The notes: generated from the sequence alone by a model not told the origin. A DNA stretch of 64,000 bases from Phaseolus vulgaris (GCF_000499845.2 NC_023754.2:10210584-10274583), one strand, 5' to 3'. Positions 22,047 to 34,688 are shown, numbered from the stretch's first letter. Program-made: numbers and translations.

Positions 22047-22384
22047 GATGAAGACAAATCCCTCATCTGCTTGGGACGTTCTGTTTGAATTTGACAATAC
22101 CTGCAAAACACAAAGTTTGCAAATAAAAGAGGTAACACTTTCCAGATTCTATCAACACCAAAGAACCATTTTTCACTTAGTGATTTCCATAAGGAAAATC
22201 AGTGTGAAAAATAGTTAAAGAGAAGTGCAAATGAGAATTTTATGCAGCAGTTTTAATTAAAGTAAGCAGCATATAAACCAAGTTAAAACAGAATTTAAGC
22301 ACACAATACAAACATACAAACCACAAAAACTTCTCCCCCTATTTGTCTTCACAAATAGACTCAAACGAGAGATAAAACAACACT

Positions 22385-22979
22385 TAAAACAGAGTTTGTG
22401 AGTCAAGAATTCCTAACTCATTTATGAGAAAGAAGAACTTGTCCTTTGACAAAGGTTTAGTGAAAAAAATCTACCAGTTGCCTTTCGATTGCAATGAACT
22501 TCACCTCACAGTCTTCGTTACTTACATGATCTCTTATGAAATGGTGCCGGATCTCAATATGTTTTGTCCTAGAGTGTTGAACTTGATGGTTTGTGAGATT
22601 GATGGCACTTGTGTTGTCACACAGTAGGGGTACATTGCTAACTTTTAATCCAAAGTCTTCAAGTTATTGTTTAATCCACAAAATCAGAGCACAACAGCTT
22701 CCTGTAACAATGTATTATGCTTCAGTAGTGGAGAGTGCTACATAGGCTTGCTTCTTGCTATGGCAAAAGATAAGGATGAAGCCAAGTAGATGACAAGTTC
22801 CACTTGTTCTTTTCCTGTCCAGTTTGCATCTGCAAAATCCGAATCAGAGTATCCAACTAAATGTACAAGAGAATGAGAGGGATATAATAACCCAACAATG
22901 GATGTGCCTTTTAGATAATTCAAAATTCTTTTGGCAGCTTTAAGGTGTGATTCTTTTGGATTGGACTGGAATCTAGCAT
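22385..22979 (-). pseudogene. Outer Sirevirus RT C-terminus and RNase H
   Basis: Minus-strand blocks NYLKGTSIVGLLYPS, GYSDSDFA and, nearer the left, KHIEIRHHF-like and FTKPLSKDK-like sequence in broken frames. These are the end of a Copia pol. Several stops and frame changes are present. The upstream continuation is at 29070, across element N1. Confidence 0.82.
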
Positions 22980-22984
22980 AGAGG
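22980..22984. repeat. Target-site duplication agagg of element N1
   Basis: agagg at 22980-22984 is repeated at 29065-29069, bracketing N1 exactly. Confidence 0.88.
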
Positions 22985-23423
22985 TGTTAGAATTAATGGT
23001 TTAAACAAGAGGGGGGGGGGTGAATTGTTTGTCAAAAGATTTTTGAAAAGGTTGAGTAAGAATGAAGTTTTAACAACAATCACATAAGACGTAATCAAGG
23101 AAGCCAATCAAACAATGTAAATGAAATTGTTTGCAGAATTTCAATCAGTTGAAATTTCGTTTTAATCGGTTATTTATGGCAGCAGCAAAAGCAAAATTAA
23201 ATCAAACAATTTATAAGGAGTGAGAGAGAGAGAGAGATTACACAACCAATTTATATTAGTTCACTTAACCTTGAGCTACATCTAGTTCCCATAACAACCA
23301 CTGGGTTCCACTAGTAACTAATCACAGATTACAATACACACAACAACAAAGAGGTGATCTTGATAGCACAAGAACCACTCACCCTCTTTGACAAACACAC
23401 AACCTTAGTCAAAACACCCTCTA
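22985..23423 (-). repeat. Truncated 3' LTR of N1
   Basis: Matches the first ~440 bp of 27970-29064 (plus-strand order), then switches abruptly into the Transposase_32-like ORF at about 23423. It holds palindrome pair 23142/23163. Confidence 0.85.
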
Positions 23424-24372
23424 AAGCACTAGGATTAGCTCCATGAGTCTCAGCAGCAGGTTCATCCAGGTTTGCTGCAACATCAGTTTCTTCATCATGA
23501 GTCCCACTTGGGCTAGCTTGGTCACCATCCTTGCTTACCCATCTCCCACCAATCTTGGTAAACCCCATCTTGCTTAGGGATCCACTATTGATCTCACTTG
23601 AAGGCTTTATAATCTCATCCAGTTCTTCTTCAATATCTACTTCAAAATAATGTAGAAATTTAGAAATCAATATGACATAGGGATAATGGAAGTCATTTAA
23701 CCTTATAGCCTTTTGCATATGATCTTTGATGATGTGAATCCAGTTGAGCTTCACTTTGTTCATGATGTAGCAGAATAAGAGCAAGTATTCTTCAGAGAGA
23801 ATAGAATGATTGCTCCCCCTTGGTGTGATAATCCATGACATAATGAAGGCAATGAGCCTTTCATCAGGTTTCAGCCTTCAAACAAAAAAGTTTCTTACCT
23901 TTGAGAGGGGGTTCTTGAGACAATTCTTGTAGAATTGCATCTTGTTGAACTCTTCTTTCATCCCAAGATTGCCTTTGTTAATCCTTACTCCAGAAAACTT
24001 TAGCCCAGTTATGGCAGCCCACACATCATTGGTGATTACAATGTCTACGCCCTTCACATGAGAGTTAAGAGTGTCACCATTGAATTGAAGGTTAGTGTAG
24101 AATACCTTCACCAAATCTGGGTAGATGTTTCCAGAAAGCTCAAGGAATCTCTTCAGCCTTTGCTCCTTTAGAAGACTTCTCACCATAATTAGATTATGTT
24201 GCTTCATCCAGGTGAAAGAGACAAGCTTTGGAGTGTTAACAATCTTCCTACTGATTTCGTGTAAGTACTTGTCTATAAGTTTTGTTTCCTCTGAGAACCA
24301 ACCTTCTAGCTTTCCACCACTCCTTACAGCCCTTGTTTTCATTCTCTTAGAGGATGGAGGAGTTGATACCAT
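23415..24372 (-). pseudogene. Transposase_32-like ORF of N1 (putative plant transposon protein)
   Basis: Starts at ATG 24372 (MVSTPPSSKRMKTRAVR). A 164-codon frame has a basic N-terminus, then VSFTWMKQHNL, NIYPDLVKVFYTNL, LNSHVKGVDI and GLKFSGVRINKGNLG. A frame change near 23880 is followed by IITPRGSNHSILSEE, NWIHIIKDHMQKA and GSLSKMGFTKIGGRWVSKDG. It ends by fusion to LTR sequence. The pattern fits, from memory, the plant family Pfam calls putative plant transposon protein (PF20167); its molecular function is not established. It is the same protein as at 35513 in N2, with clear residue differences but conserved blocks. Confidence 0.75.
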
Positions 24373-25224
24373 AGTTCAGGTAGAGAAAGATGAGAGCACA
24401 CTGCAGAAACTAACTTAGAGCAGAGAGAAAAAGGAAGAAAAACAGGTTGTTTTTTGTGAAAATAGCAACTAATGGCTTCACATATATAGTCACAACAGTC
24501 AATCAAAGTTGGCATTTAGTGGGTTGTTTTTAAAACTGAAAAAAGAATTAAATCAAAACAATAAAGCAGTTTATGTCAGACATAACAGACAACACATAAA
24601 ACACATGTTTTATTTGACCAAACTTTAAAAGCAGTTTTAATTTCCCAAGCTTAGAGGAATCTGATTCATAAAGAGCAGTTATTACAGAGATACTTTGTAT
24701 TCAAGACTGTATTAAAGCATTGTTGACCATAAACATCATTGGGTTGGAACATAATAGTAAATCAAAGCTAATAGATTTTAAAACAGATTTGACCAGTGCT
24801 GACAGGATTGAAACAATCGGATGTTTCATAGAAACAATCGGTTGAATTTCTGGAACTGGTGAAAAAAAAAAACAAATTCTTTTAACAAACATTGAAAATA
24901 CAGTGATTCAAGTTCAAATCACATTATAATTTGTATTGAACAAGAAGAGATATAGACCAACCATAATCCAGAAACAAATTAATGAAAATTCAAAGGATTT
25001 AAATGTTCAACTATAAAAAGAATCAAAATGTCATTCTTCAAGTTTAAAGAATATACAAAACAATACACAAATTCAGAACAAAACATTGTCTTGTTTATTT
25101 GCATCCTTGAGATCCTGATCTTACAGATCCTTCACGTGGAAGAAAAAATCTTTGAAAGAAAGCTTGTTAAATCACAAGATTTTGATCCCTGAAAGAACTT
25201 GAGACCTTTCATGTTAGATTTATC
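24373..25224 (-). other. N1 internal non-coding spacer
   Basis: The region between gag and the second ORF contains palindrome pair 24814/24835. It corresponds to 34690-35512 of N2. No ORF is supported. Confidence 0.65.
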
Positions 25225-25344
25225 CTTAGAACCATCAATATTTCTTTGAATCCATTTAAAGATAACTCTAGGAACAAGAAATTTGAGAAACCTGCAAAAT
25301 CTAACTTAATGAGCTCTTTTCATACAGTAAAAGCACGTAACAAC
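25225..25344 (-). pseudogene. N1 gag, second zinc-knuckle fragment
   Basis: The minus strand reads CFYCMKRAH.VRFC, matching CFYCMKKGHSVRFC of N2. It is separated from the rest of gag by the solo LTR. Confidence 0.75.
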
Positions 25345-26477
25345 TGTTAGAATGGATGGCTTTAAACTAGAGGGGGGGTGAATTGTTTAAAGATGGTTTT
25401 CGCAAACTTTTAAGTCAAGAATGAAATTATCTCGAGAAACAAATGATAAAGAATTCAGTTTGCCAAAACACAAAGCAAAAACAACAACACCAGAAAAACA
25501 ATCGGTTGTTTCGCAGAAACAATCGGTTGTTTATACCAGTTTGCAAATATCAAAACTGAATTTAAAGAGATTAAGGATAGAGAGAATGCACACAGATGTT
25601 TATACTGGTCCACTCTAAACCCAGAGATACATCCAGTCTTCTCAGAAACCACTGAGGAATTCCACTAAGCAATCAAACCTAGATCACTTACAACACAACC
25701 AAGAAAGTGACCTTGATCCCCTCAAGAAACACACTTCTCTAGGTCAACACACCAACACTAAGAATGCTGATCTTGATCCCCTCAAGAACACACAACACTT
25801 CTCAGCAAACACACAAAGGTTCTTTCAACAGATACAAGGATTACACTTGTTACAGAAACAACTATGAAATCAATACAAGAGAAAATCCTATCTCACACTC
25901 TTTGATCAAACTCAATCTCTAACCAATCTCAACTCTTTCAAAAACTCAAAATCAGTAAGTAAGTAAAAACTCAAATCTGTTTTTCTGAATATATCAAAGA
26001 TGTTGTTTGTTATCAAATCTTAACAAACTATTCATTGCATTTAAAGGTTGGTCAAAACATTAAAAATTGGAGCGTAAACAGTTGGAAAATCATTTAATGC
26101 TCAGTCAAAGCACGAACCATTTTTCTGTTATGGTACCAAAACAAACAATCGGTTGCTTCCTCGAATCAATCGGTTGTTCTGGTTTTGACAGCAAGTCAAC
26201 CATAAAAACAGTTTTCATCCTTTTCTAAAAACACCTAAGTATAAAACAATCGGTTGTTTCGACAAAACAACAGGTTGTTTTCACTTAGTTTGAAAAACAC
26301 TTTTCTTTTAAAAAGATTGAGAATGCCTATGCTTTGAATTCAATCAAGAGTGGATTACATAAACAATCTACCCCAGATCCTATCTAAGACAGCTCAGCAA
26401 CAACAAGCACAGCCAAGCCTTCAACATCCTTCAAAGGGTTTGGATTCTTCAAAGCTTGAACACCACTTGGTTCAACA
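25345..26477 (-). repeat. Solo LTR of the N2 family inside N1 (1,133 bp)
   Basis: On the minus strand it runs TGTTGAACCAAGTGG to TTCTAACA, flanked by acaac at 25340-25344 and 26478-26482. The length equals that of the N2 3' LTR (37025-38157, 1,133 bp) and the ends match (gccatcctttctaaca type). It interrupts the N1 gag just before the second zinc knuckle. Palindrome pairs lie at 25499/25520, 26146/26167 and 26247/26268. Confidence 0.92.
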
Positions 26478-27907
26478 ACAACTAGTTGTTTCATTCTTTT
26501 AGTCGGTTGTTTTTCTGGCACTCATGAAAAAGTTTTGAAATTCTATTCTTTTTGCTTTGTGGATAAAATCCTAAGCCTGATTTTCCAAAGACACAATTTT
26601 GAGATGCGAGAACATTCTCAAAGTCGGATTTTCCAGTTGTAAGCTTATCCACATGCAAGCAGAGTTTTTGTAAATCAAATCCAGGTTTTCAAAATTAACT
26701 TTAGTGTTTTGACTCTATTTTCAAGCCAATTGTTCAAACCTTTAAACCGATTGTATGAGAGAGCCAATCGGTTAGCTTCTTCATGAGTTTCATTGAAATC
26801 TTCAAGTAGTAATTATTACCTTTGACTAAAGAAGATGAGCTCATGCTACTTCATACAGATGTTTTAAACACATATTTGCTTCTGCATCATCTTCTGAAGA
26901 TTTGGAGGAGGACAACTCATTATCATCCCAAGTTACATAAGCCTTCTTGGTTTTTCCTCTCCTTTCACCTTTGAAGCCTTTTCTTTGCTCTCATTGTTAG
27001 GGCATTCATCTTTGATGTGACCTTGTTCACGACAACCATAAAAAGTATATTTGTTAAGATTAAAGTCATTTAGCTTCTTAGAACTGTACCTCTTTGAAGC
27101 TTGGCCTTTATTCTTTTTCAAGAATTTGTTAAACTTTCTTGACAACAAGCTCATGGTGTCTTCATCACTATCACTGGAGTCTTGTTTCCTTTTCTGGTTG
27201 GCAGCTTTAAGTGCAATACCCTTGCTGTGTTTGTCCTCACTCTCTTAGACAACCAACCTATTCATCTCAAGCTCATACTCCCTTAGCTTACCAAACAAAG
27301 AAGCAATTGTCATGGATGTTAAATCCTTTGACTCTGAAATGGCAGTGACCTTTGGATGCCATGACTTATCAAGACACTTCAAGATCTTGATGTTTAGCTC
27401 CTTTTTGTCAAAGTTCTTTCCAAGGGTTATCAAATGGTTCACAATGTGAGAAAACCGTTTCTGCACATCATAGATTGTCTCCCCTTTCTTCATTATGTAT
27501 AGCTCATACTCTTGGATGAGAGCATGCTTCCTTGCCCTCTTAACATCATTTGTTCCTTCATGTGTGACTTCAATGATGTCCCACATCTCCTTTGCTGAAG
27601 TGCATTGTGATACCCTGAAAAACTAATCACAACTCAAAGCAGAGGTTATTATGTTTTTAGAAATCCAATCAAATTTTGCTTTCTTGCTTTCATCCTAAGT
27701 CCATTCAGATGGAGGCTTATCAATTAAGACATCATCTCTTTTAACTTGAGGAATAAAGGGACCATTTTCGATTGCTTCCCAAATACCTTTATCTGTGGAA
27801 TGCATAAAAATCTTCATCCTTAGTTTCCAAAACTGGTAATTCACACCACAAAACAATGGTGGTCTGTTTATAGAAGCACCTTCCCCAAAAGGTAATTTAT
27901 CAGCCAA
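26478..27907 (-). pseudogene. N1 gag (main part)
   Basis: Sirevirus-type gag from ATG 27907 (MADKLPFGEGASINRPPLFC). Blocks NYQFWKLRMKIFM, EMWDIIEVTHEGTNDVKRAR, NIKILKCLDKSWHPKVTAIS and SLFGKLREYELEMNRL lead to a zinc knuckle YGCREQGHIKDEC at about 27000-27040, where the first Cys of the usual CFGC is replaced by Tyr. Stops at about 27695 and 27245 and later frame changes break it. Gag would form the virus-like particle around the element's RNA. In N2 the homologous start is ATG 32968. Confidence 0.88.
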
Positions 27908-27947
27908 TAAAACAGTTTTTAGAAAAACAGAACTTGAATATTTTCAA

Positions 27948-27969
27948 GAACCTAGCTCTTGATGCCAAT
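27948..27969 (-). promoter_or_regulatory. N1 primer-binding site
   Basis: Minus strand attggcatcaagagctaggt directly follows the 5' LTR. It is a variant of the tggtatcagagc tRNA-Met-type site seen in plant Copia elements. Confidence 0.7.
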
Positions 27970-29064
27970 TGTTAGAATTAATGGTTTAAACAAGAGGGGG
28001 GTGAATTGTTTGTCAAAAGATTTTTGCAAAGGTTGAGTAAGAATGAAGTTTTAACAACAATCACAAAAGAAGTAATCAAGGAAGCCAATCAAACATTGTA
28101 AATGAAACTATTTGCAGAATTTCAATCGGTTGAAACTTCGTTTTAACCAGTTGTTTATGGCAGCAGCAAAAATAAAATTAAATCAAACAGTTTATAAGGA
28201 GTGAGAGAGAGAGATTACACAACCAATTTATACTGGTTCACTCAACCTTCAGCTGCATCCAGTTTCCAGAACAACCACTGTGTTCCACTAGTAACCAATC
28301 ACAGATTACAATACACACAACCATAAAGAGGTGATCTTGATACCACAAGAACCACTCACCCTCTTTGCCAAACACACAACCTTAGTTAGAACACCCTCTG
28401 ACCTTACAGGTTTTACACACTTTCCACAAGTTTATAAAAGAACAAATACAAGAATCAGAAAGGAACAGATTACACCTGAATTTACAGGAATCACAAAGCT
28501 CTTAAGATAAGACCTTAAACAGTGCACAACAACTTAGCAATCTTGCAAAACTTGATTTGAATCTCTTCTAAAAAAAATAATTCAATCTCACTATAAATGT
28601 GTTTTCTTGTTGTTTTTGAAATACAAAGCAAAGCCATATTTATAGCTCTTAAAACTAGCCGTTCTAGGAAGTCAATCATGAGTCAAAACAGTTTTAATCC
28701 AACTGGAAATAGATCCAACAGGTTTTTGAAAAGCTATTATGAAATGTGACAATCAACCGGTTGAAAATTCGTTTTAATCGGTTGAATTGGTTAGGCAGTT
28801 ATTTAACCAAGACAAAAACAGTTTTAAAAACCTTCCATCAAGGTAAGAGACAAACAACTGATTATATCGTGGTTTTAACCGATTGTTTTTCTCTTTGCTT
28901 AGAAAAACACTTTTCTCTTTTAAAATATAATGAACCATCCTTTGCAAGGGAATAGGAATGATCTTTACAAGAATTCTAAACACCCTAGACTATGCTTAAA
29001 CCAAAAGCAGCACAACTTCAACCTTCAACACATATTTGAATAATCAAAGCTCCCATGTTCTACA
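27970..29064 (-). repeat. 5' LTR of N1 (1,095 bp)
   Basis: On the minus strand it runs TGTAGAACATGGGAGC to ATTCTAACA. Target duplication agagg follows at 29065. Palindrome pairs at 28123/28144, 28754/28775 and 28855/28876. Confidence 0.9.
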
Positions 29065-29069
29065 AGAGG

Positions 29070-30026
29070 TATACTACAAACATAATATTTGGTCTACTGG
29101 CTATAAGGTAGAGTAAAGAGCCAATCAAACCCCTATATTTGGATTGATCTACTGCAATTCCAACTACATCAACATCCATGTAGCAGTTTGTGGACGTTGA
29201 TGTAGTTGCCTTTTTACACTGCTCCATTTCAAACTTTTTAAGGATTTCCTTGCAATAGTTGGACTAACTTATAAAGATGTCATCCTTTGATTGTTGGACC
29301 TGCAGTCCAAGAAGAAGGAAAACTCTCCCATCATTGACATTTCAAATTCTCCTTGCATAGCTGCCACAAATTCTTTACACAAGTTATCCTTAGTAGCACC
29401 AAAAATAATGTCATCAACATATATTTGGATTAAAATAATGGCAGAATTTGATTTTTTTATAAAGAGAGTTTTGTCAATCTTCCCTCTTTCATAGTCATGA
29501 GATAATAGGAAGTTACTTAATCTCTCATACCACTGCCTTAGAGCTTGCTTAAGACTATACAAGGCCTTTTTCAGCTTGTATACATGCTTGGGATGTTAAT
29601 GATCTACAAACCTGGGTGGTTGTGAGACAAAGACCTCTTCATTGATAACGCCGTTAAGGAAGTCACTCTTCACATCCATTTGGAACAATTTGAATCCGCT
29701 CATGCAAGCAAAGTCTAGCAACAACCTTACAACTTCCAATCTGGCTACTGGTGCAAAGGTCTCGTCATAGTCTATCCCTTCTTCTTGATTGTACCCTTTT
29801 GGAACAAGTCTTGCTTTGTATTTGTTATCACCCCTGATTCATCTACCTTGTTTCTGAACACCTACTTGGTTCCAATGATGTTCATCTTATCTTTTTTGGG
29901 AACCAGGAGCCATACATCATTTCTGACAAATTGGTTTAGCTCCTCATGCATAACAGCAGTCCAATTCTCTTCCTTCAGAGTTTCATCAACTGATTTGGGT
30001 TCAACTTGAGAGATGAAGGCCACGTG
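29070..30026 (-). pseudogene. Outer Sirevirus reverse transcriptase
   Basis: Minus-strand frame 29562-29269 reads YSLKQALRQWYERLSNFL and IQIYVDDIIFGAT, the Copia RT palm with intact YVDD. To its right (29580-30010) broken frames carry the upstream RT blocks. To its left the sequence SRPNIMF-like runs to the N1 insertion site, where the target duplication joins it to 22979. Stops make it inactive. Confidence 0.87.
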
Positions 30027-31124
30027 TGATATGAGTTGGATTGAACATAGACACTTTTAAACTCTTGAACACAACATTATATGAGAATGAAAACAACAAA
30101 TCAAGGATCTAATAGTGCTTAAACAATAAAAAACGAAATTATATCAACAAAACAACAAGCTGAAAACAGAAATGGAATCAAGGAAGCTTAAGGAGTCATC
30201 AATGGAGACATAGCCTTCCAAAATGATGATCCAAACTCAATAAGAGTGCTAACTCCTTGTGAACATCCATAAAACAAGATATTAAACACAATTGAATTAA
30301 AAACAGAAAGAAACCGAACAGAAAACTGAAGACAAACACAAGAACACAAAACCAATCGGTTGAAAAGATGAAGAACACTAAAGAGAAGCTAACTACTAAA
30401 TGAAATTGCAAAAGAAGATGAAAGGAATGACACTTATGGAATGAAGCTTGGCTGAATTGAGAATTTGGAACTGCATCACGCCACTTGGAGTCTTGTTCCA
30501 AGATAAGTGAAAGGAAGCCACCACTTGAAGCTCTCCAATGGCACACAAGATAAGGCTATGGAAGAAGGAGAAACCAAAAATCACAATTCTCTCTCAATTT
30601 GAGTAGAGTTTCTCTATATCCAATTTCCAATTCTGAAATTTACAAAGGCAAGCACCTTATTTATAGCCTAAGAGGTGCTGAAATGAGAAGCTAAATCAAA
30701 TTCAAATTCCCCCCTAAATGACACTAAAATGGCGCCAACTAGAGCATGAGGAAGGTGTGACTTCCTTCCTAGTTTTGGCACCTCCTATATGACACCTACA
30801 CCCCCCTCCTCAAGTCACATGGACAATGTGACTCTCTCTAAAACATTCACACCTATTTATTTAATATCCGCACCCTACTCTATACAATAGAAATAAGAAG
30901 AGTCATCTTTTGATACTCTTGTCCCAAAGCTTTTGCCATGCTCCTAGTGATTCTTTGGGCTTGGGCCCCTTCTTGGGCTTGGGCGTCATGGGCTTGAGCG
31001 TCCTCTACTTGGGCTTTGGGCTTGGGCCTCATATTTTTGCAAAGACTAATAAGAAGAACTTTAAATGCTTTGACCCTTGTCCATTTCTTCTATTGATAAC
31101 ATCTTTTTGATTCTCATCAACGTG
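30022..31124 (-). mobile_element. Gypsy-type solo LTR with target duplication acgtg
   Basis: LTR 30027-31119; on the minus strand TGATGAGAATC to the complement of tgatatgag. acgtg sits at 30022-30026 and 31120-31124. It has promoter-like features and a (gggctt)-rich stretch at 30955-31030. Related but diverged LTR sequence lies at 59755-61147. Ty3/Gypsy affiliation is inferred from length and its partner region, not from coding sequence. Confidence 0.85.
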
Positions 31125-32156
31125 TCTATAGTAGTTTGCTATGGTTCTTCGTGTAGAAACTCCCTAATGAATCTTCCCAATTATGTTTTCCACACAAAGG
31201 TCTCTTGGAATCCTCCATTCCTTAGGTAACACCTCTTGTTGCAGAATATCAATCTCGCATAATCAATCGGTTGTTTTTCTGGATAGGTTTCCAGATTCTT
31301 TAGAAAGATGTTCTGCTCAATTCCTCAAGGAAATTTGTTTTGCAGGGCTAGTTTCATCAAATACAACATGCATAGATTCCTCTACAGTCATGAATGTTTT
31401 ATTATAAACCCTATAAGCATGGCTAGATAAAGAGTAACCAAGAAAAATACCATTGTCTGCTTTCTCATCAAATTTTCCTAGATTTTCTTTACCACATAAC
31501 CTATAATGGGTTTCCTTCCATTGATCAGTTTATATGGAGTCTTCTTCAAGATAAGCTTGATGAGAACACGAATCATCACATAGCATGCAATACTTATAGC
31601 ATTTGTCCAAAAGTATTTTGGAAAGGATGATTCACTGAATATTGTCCTGGCCAGTCTTCAAGTGATTTGTTCTTTCTTTCCACCACACCATTCTGCTGAG
31701 GTGTTCTTGGAGTAGAGAAATTGTGAAAGATACCAAGCTTTTCGCAAAAGGAGCTTAACTTTTCATTCTGAAATTCTCCTACATGATCACTGCGGATAAC
31801 ACATATGTTGCTACAACATGTATTATTCAACCTCTTAGCTAGCTTCTTGAATGCAGGGAAGGTATTGTTTTTTGACTCTAGAAACAGTGTCCATGTGAAC
31901 CTAGAAAAATCATCAACCTCAACAAGAGCATAATAATTCCCACCAAGACTCATTGTCCTTGAGGGACCAAACAATTCCATGTGAAGAAGCTCGAAGGGTT
32001 TTGAAGTGGAAACCATATTTTTAAGTTTAAAGGAATGTTTAGTTTGTTTCCCTTTTTGGAAAGCTTCACATATATAATCTTTTTCAAACTTAAGCTTAGG
32101 TAGCCCTGCAACAAGATCATTAGCTATCAATTTATTCAAGTGATGCATATGAATAT
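31125..32156 (-). pseudogene. Outer Sirevirus integrase
   Basis: Minus-strand frame from about 32156 to 31594: GLPKLKFEKDYICEAF, MELFGPSRTMSLGG, VEVDDFSRFTWTLFL, CVIRSDHVGEFQNE and PRTPQQNGVVERKN. The catalytic D, D and E are all present; SDHVGEF replaces the usual SDNGGEF. The start of the HHCC region lies at 38158-38260 across element N2. Further integrase C-terminal sequence continues, broken, to 31125. Confidence 0.9.
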
Positions 32157-32905
32157 TGTTGAACCTATTGATGTTCAATGTTTTGAAGAGTCCAAATTCT
32201 TTGAAGGATGTTGAAGCCTATGCTTTGCTTGTTGTTGCTGTGCTAGTTTAAGCTTTGTTCTGGGGTAGTTTATATGTTGTAATCCACCCTTGTATTAAAT
32301 CTCAAGCAATTAGCATCTCAATCTTTATAAAAGTAAAATGTTTTCCAAACTAAGTTGAAACAACTGGTTGTTTTGTCGAAACAACCGATTGTTTATACTT
32401 AGATGTTTTGAGAAAGATTGAAAACTGTTTTTGAATGGTTGAAATTGTTAAGTACCAAAACAACCAATTGATTCGAGGAAACAACCGATTGTTTGTTTTG
32501 GAACCATAACAAAAGAACTGTTTTGTGTTTGACTGAGCTTTAAATGCTTTAACTGAATACGCTCCATTCATTAAATGCTTTGACCAATCTTTTAAAGCAA
32601 TTTAAGAGTTTGTTAAGATTTGATAACAAACTACATCTTTGAATATATTAAGAAAAACAGATTTGAGAATTAAGATAATCTTTTGACAAAGTTTTTCTAA
32701 AAAGTTTTTAAAAGTGCTGAGATTGCTTAAGAGTTTGCGATTGATCAAGGTGCAGGAATATGATCCTACTTGTATTGATTTCAGATATTCATCTGTAACA
32801 AGTGTAATCTTTGTAATCTGTTTAACAATTCTAGCTTTGAAAAGTTTGTGAAAACCCCTTTAAACAATTCACCCCCCCTCTAGTTTAAAGCCATCTTTTC
32901 TAACA
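32157..32905 (+). repeat. 5' LTR of N2 (749 bp, internally deleted)
   Basis: TGTTGAACCTATTGATG to TTCTAACA. Compared with the 1,133-bp 3' LTR it lacks 384 bp between aacaattc and ctagctttgaa, with attc microhomology at the junction. It contains palindrome pairs 32361/32382 and 32461/32482; the third pair of the 3' LTR lies in the deleted part. Confidence 0.92.
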
Positions 32906-32924
32906 ATTGGCATAAAGAGCTTGG
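32906..32924 (+). promoter_or_regulatory. N2 primer-binding site
   Basis: attggcataaagagcttgg follows the 5' LTR, the same site as in N1 with one or two substitutions. Confidence 0.7.
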
Positions 32925-32967
32925 TTCTTGAAAGTCATTCAAGTTGATCCTAAAAATATTTTTAAAA

Positions 32968-34688
32968 ATGGCTGATAAACTACCGTTTGGGGAAGGTGCC
33001 TTAGTTAACAGATCACCCTTGTTTTGTGGTTTGAATTACCAGTTTTGGAAAGTTAGAATGAAAATATTTATGGAATCTCTTGAGAAAGGAATTTGGGATG
33101 CAATTGAAAATGGTCCTTTTATCCCAAAGTTTGAAAAAGATGGTTCTGTCATTGAGAAGCCATGGTCTCAATGGACTGATGCAGAAAGCAAAAAGACCAT
33201 ATTTGATTGCATTGCCAAAAATATTATAACCTCTGCTTTAAATTCTGATGAGTTTTTCAGGGTCTCACAATGCAAATCATCAAAAGAAATGTGGGACACT
33301 TTGGAAGTCACTCATGAAGGAACAAATGAGGTGAAAAGGGCTAGAAAGCATGCTCTCATCCAAGAGTATGAGATGTTTAGAATGCTTAAAGGAGAAACAA
33401 TAGCTGAGGTGTAGAAAAGGTTTACACACATCATCAATCACCTTATGAGCCTAGACAAAACCTTTGACAAAGAAGAGCTGAACATCAAGATCTTGAAATG
33501 TCTTGATAGAGCATGGCAACCAAAGGTAACTGCTATTTCCGAATCTAAAGATCTAACATCATTAAGTGTTGCTTCTTTGTTTGGAAAGCTTAGGGAACAT
33601 GAGCTAGAGATGAATAGACTCAATGTTCAAGAGAGTGAAGATAAGCACACAAGGAGCATAGCCTTGAAAGCATCCAAACATAAGGGAAAGCAAGATTCAA
33701 GTGATGAGGAAAATCTTAGTTTGCTGTCAAGAAAGTTCAGCAAATTTCTAAAGAGAAACCGCAACAAAGACAACAACAAGGATAGGTATGGAAACAAGAA
33801 ACCCAATAAATTTAATTCAAATAACTATACTTGTTTTGGTTGTGGTGAGCTAGGTCACATAAAGGCAGATTGTCCTAACAAGAGCAAAGAGAAAAAGACA
33901 AGCTACAAGGAGAAGAAAGGCAAGACAAAAAGAGCCTACATAGCTTGGGATGAAAATGAGGTGTCATCATCAAGTTCTTCATCAAGTGAAGAGGAAAAAT
34001 CAAACATATGTTTGGTAGCTGAGAATGATGATGATTCTTGCAGTTCAAGTGAGGTAAGTTCATGTGCTTCCTTAAATGAACAAAATTATAGTGAATTACT
34101 TGAAGCTTTTCAAGAAACACATGATGAAGCTAATAGATTGGTTCTTTCAAACAACCGATTGAAAGATCTTAACAATGGGCTTGAAAAGAAAGTTAAATCA
34201 CTTGAAGAGGATCTGAGAAAAGCAAAAAGTGATTTTGAAAAACTGGAAAATCATTTAAAAAATGCCTCTTGCAAGTGTGATACTCTCATATGCACAAATT
34301 GTGAAAATCTTGAGAAAAAGGTTCACTATCTTGTTGAAACTGTGGACAAGCTTTCAAAGGGGAAATCAAACTTTGAGAATGTCTTGGCATTTCAAAGCTG
34401 TGTTTTTGGAAAGGCTGTTTAGGCTTCAACCCACAGAACAAGCAAGATAGGTTTTCAAAAAGCTTTTTAAGAAAATCTGAAAAACAACAGATTGTTAAGA
34501 CGAAACAACCGGTTGTTACATGCTTTTACTGCATGAAGAAAGGCCACTCTGTTAGATTCTGTAAAATTAGAAAATATTATGTTCCTAAAGGTTTTATGAA
34601 ATGGATTCCTAAGGGATGTGATGTTTCTAACAGCAAAGAAAAGTCAAATGGACCCAAATTTGTAAGGGGACCAAATCTTGCTACTTGA
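32968..34688 (+). pseudogene. N2 gag
   Basis: Sirevirus-type gag beginning MADKLPFGEGALVNRSPLFC. One in-frame TAG (33412-33414, codon 149) and one frameshift near 34400 are the only breaks, so it is the best preserved gag here. Order: gag core; LREHELEMNRL; serine-rich linker; first zinc knuckle CFGCGELGHIKADC (about 33835-33876); an acidic, serine-rich stretch; a coiled coil (about 34110-34360) with CKCDTLICTNC; after the frameshift a KQ-rich heptad pair; and a second zinc knuckle CFYCMKKGHSVRFC (about 34522-34563). It ends at TGA 34686. Two knuckles and a coiled coil fit Sirevirus gag. Confidence 0.9.

Larger units (their letters stand above)
22985..29064 (-). mobile_element. Pol-less Sirevirus relative N1 (gag plus Transposase_32-like ORF)
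   Basis: 6,080 bp, minus strand: 5' LTR 27970-29064, PBS 27948-27969, gag from 27907, Transposase_32-like ORF 24372 to about 23415, and a truncated 3' LTR 22985-23423. No protease, integrase, RT or RNase H sequence lies between gag and the second ORF. The 3' LTR has lost its U3 half together with the polypurine tract and the ORF's end, by one deletion whose junction is at about 23423. Inside it lies a solo LTR (25345-26477). Its target duplication is perfect, so it moved as a unit before the deletion. Confidence 0.87.
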
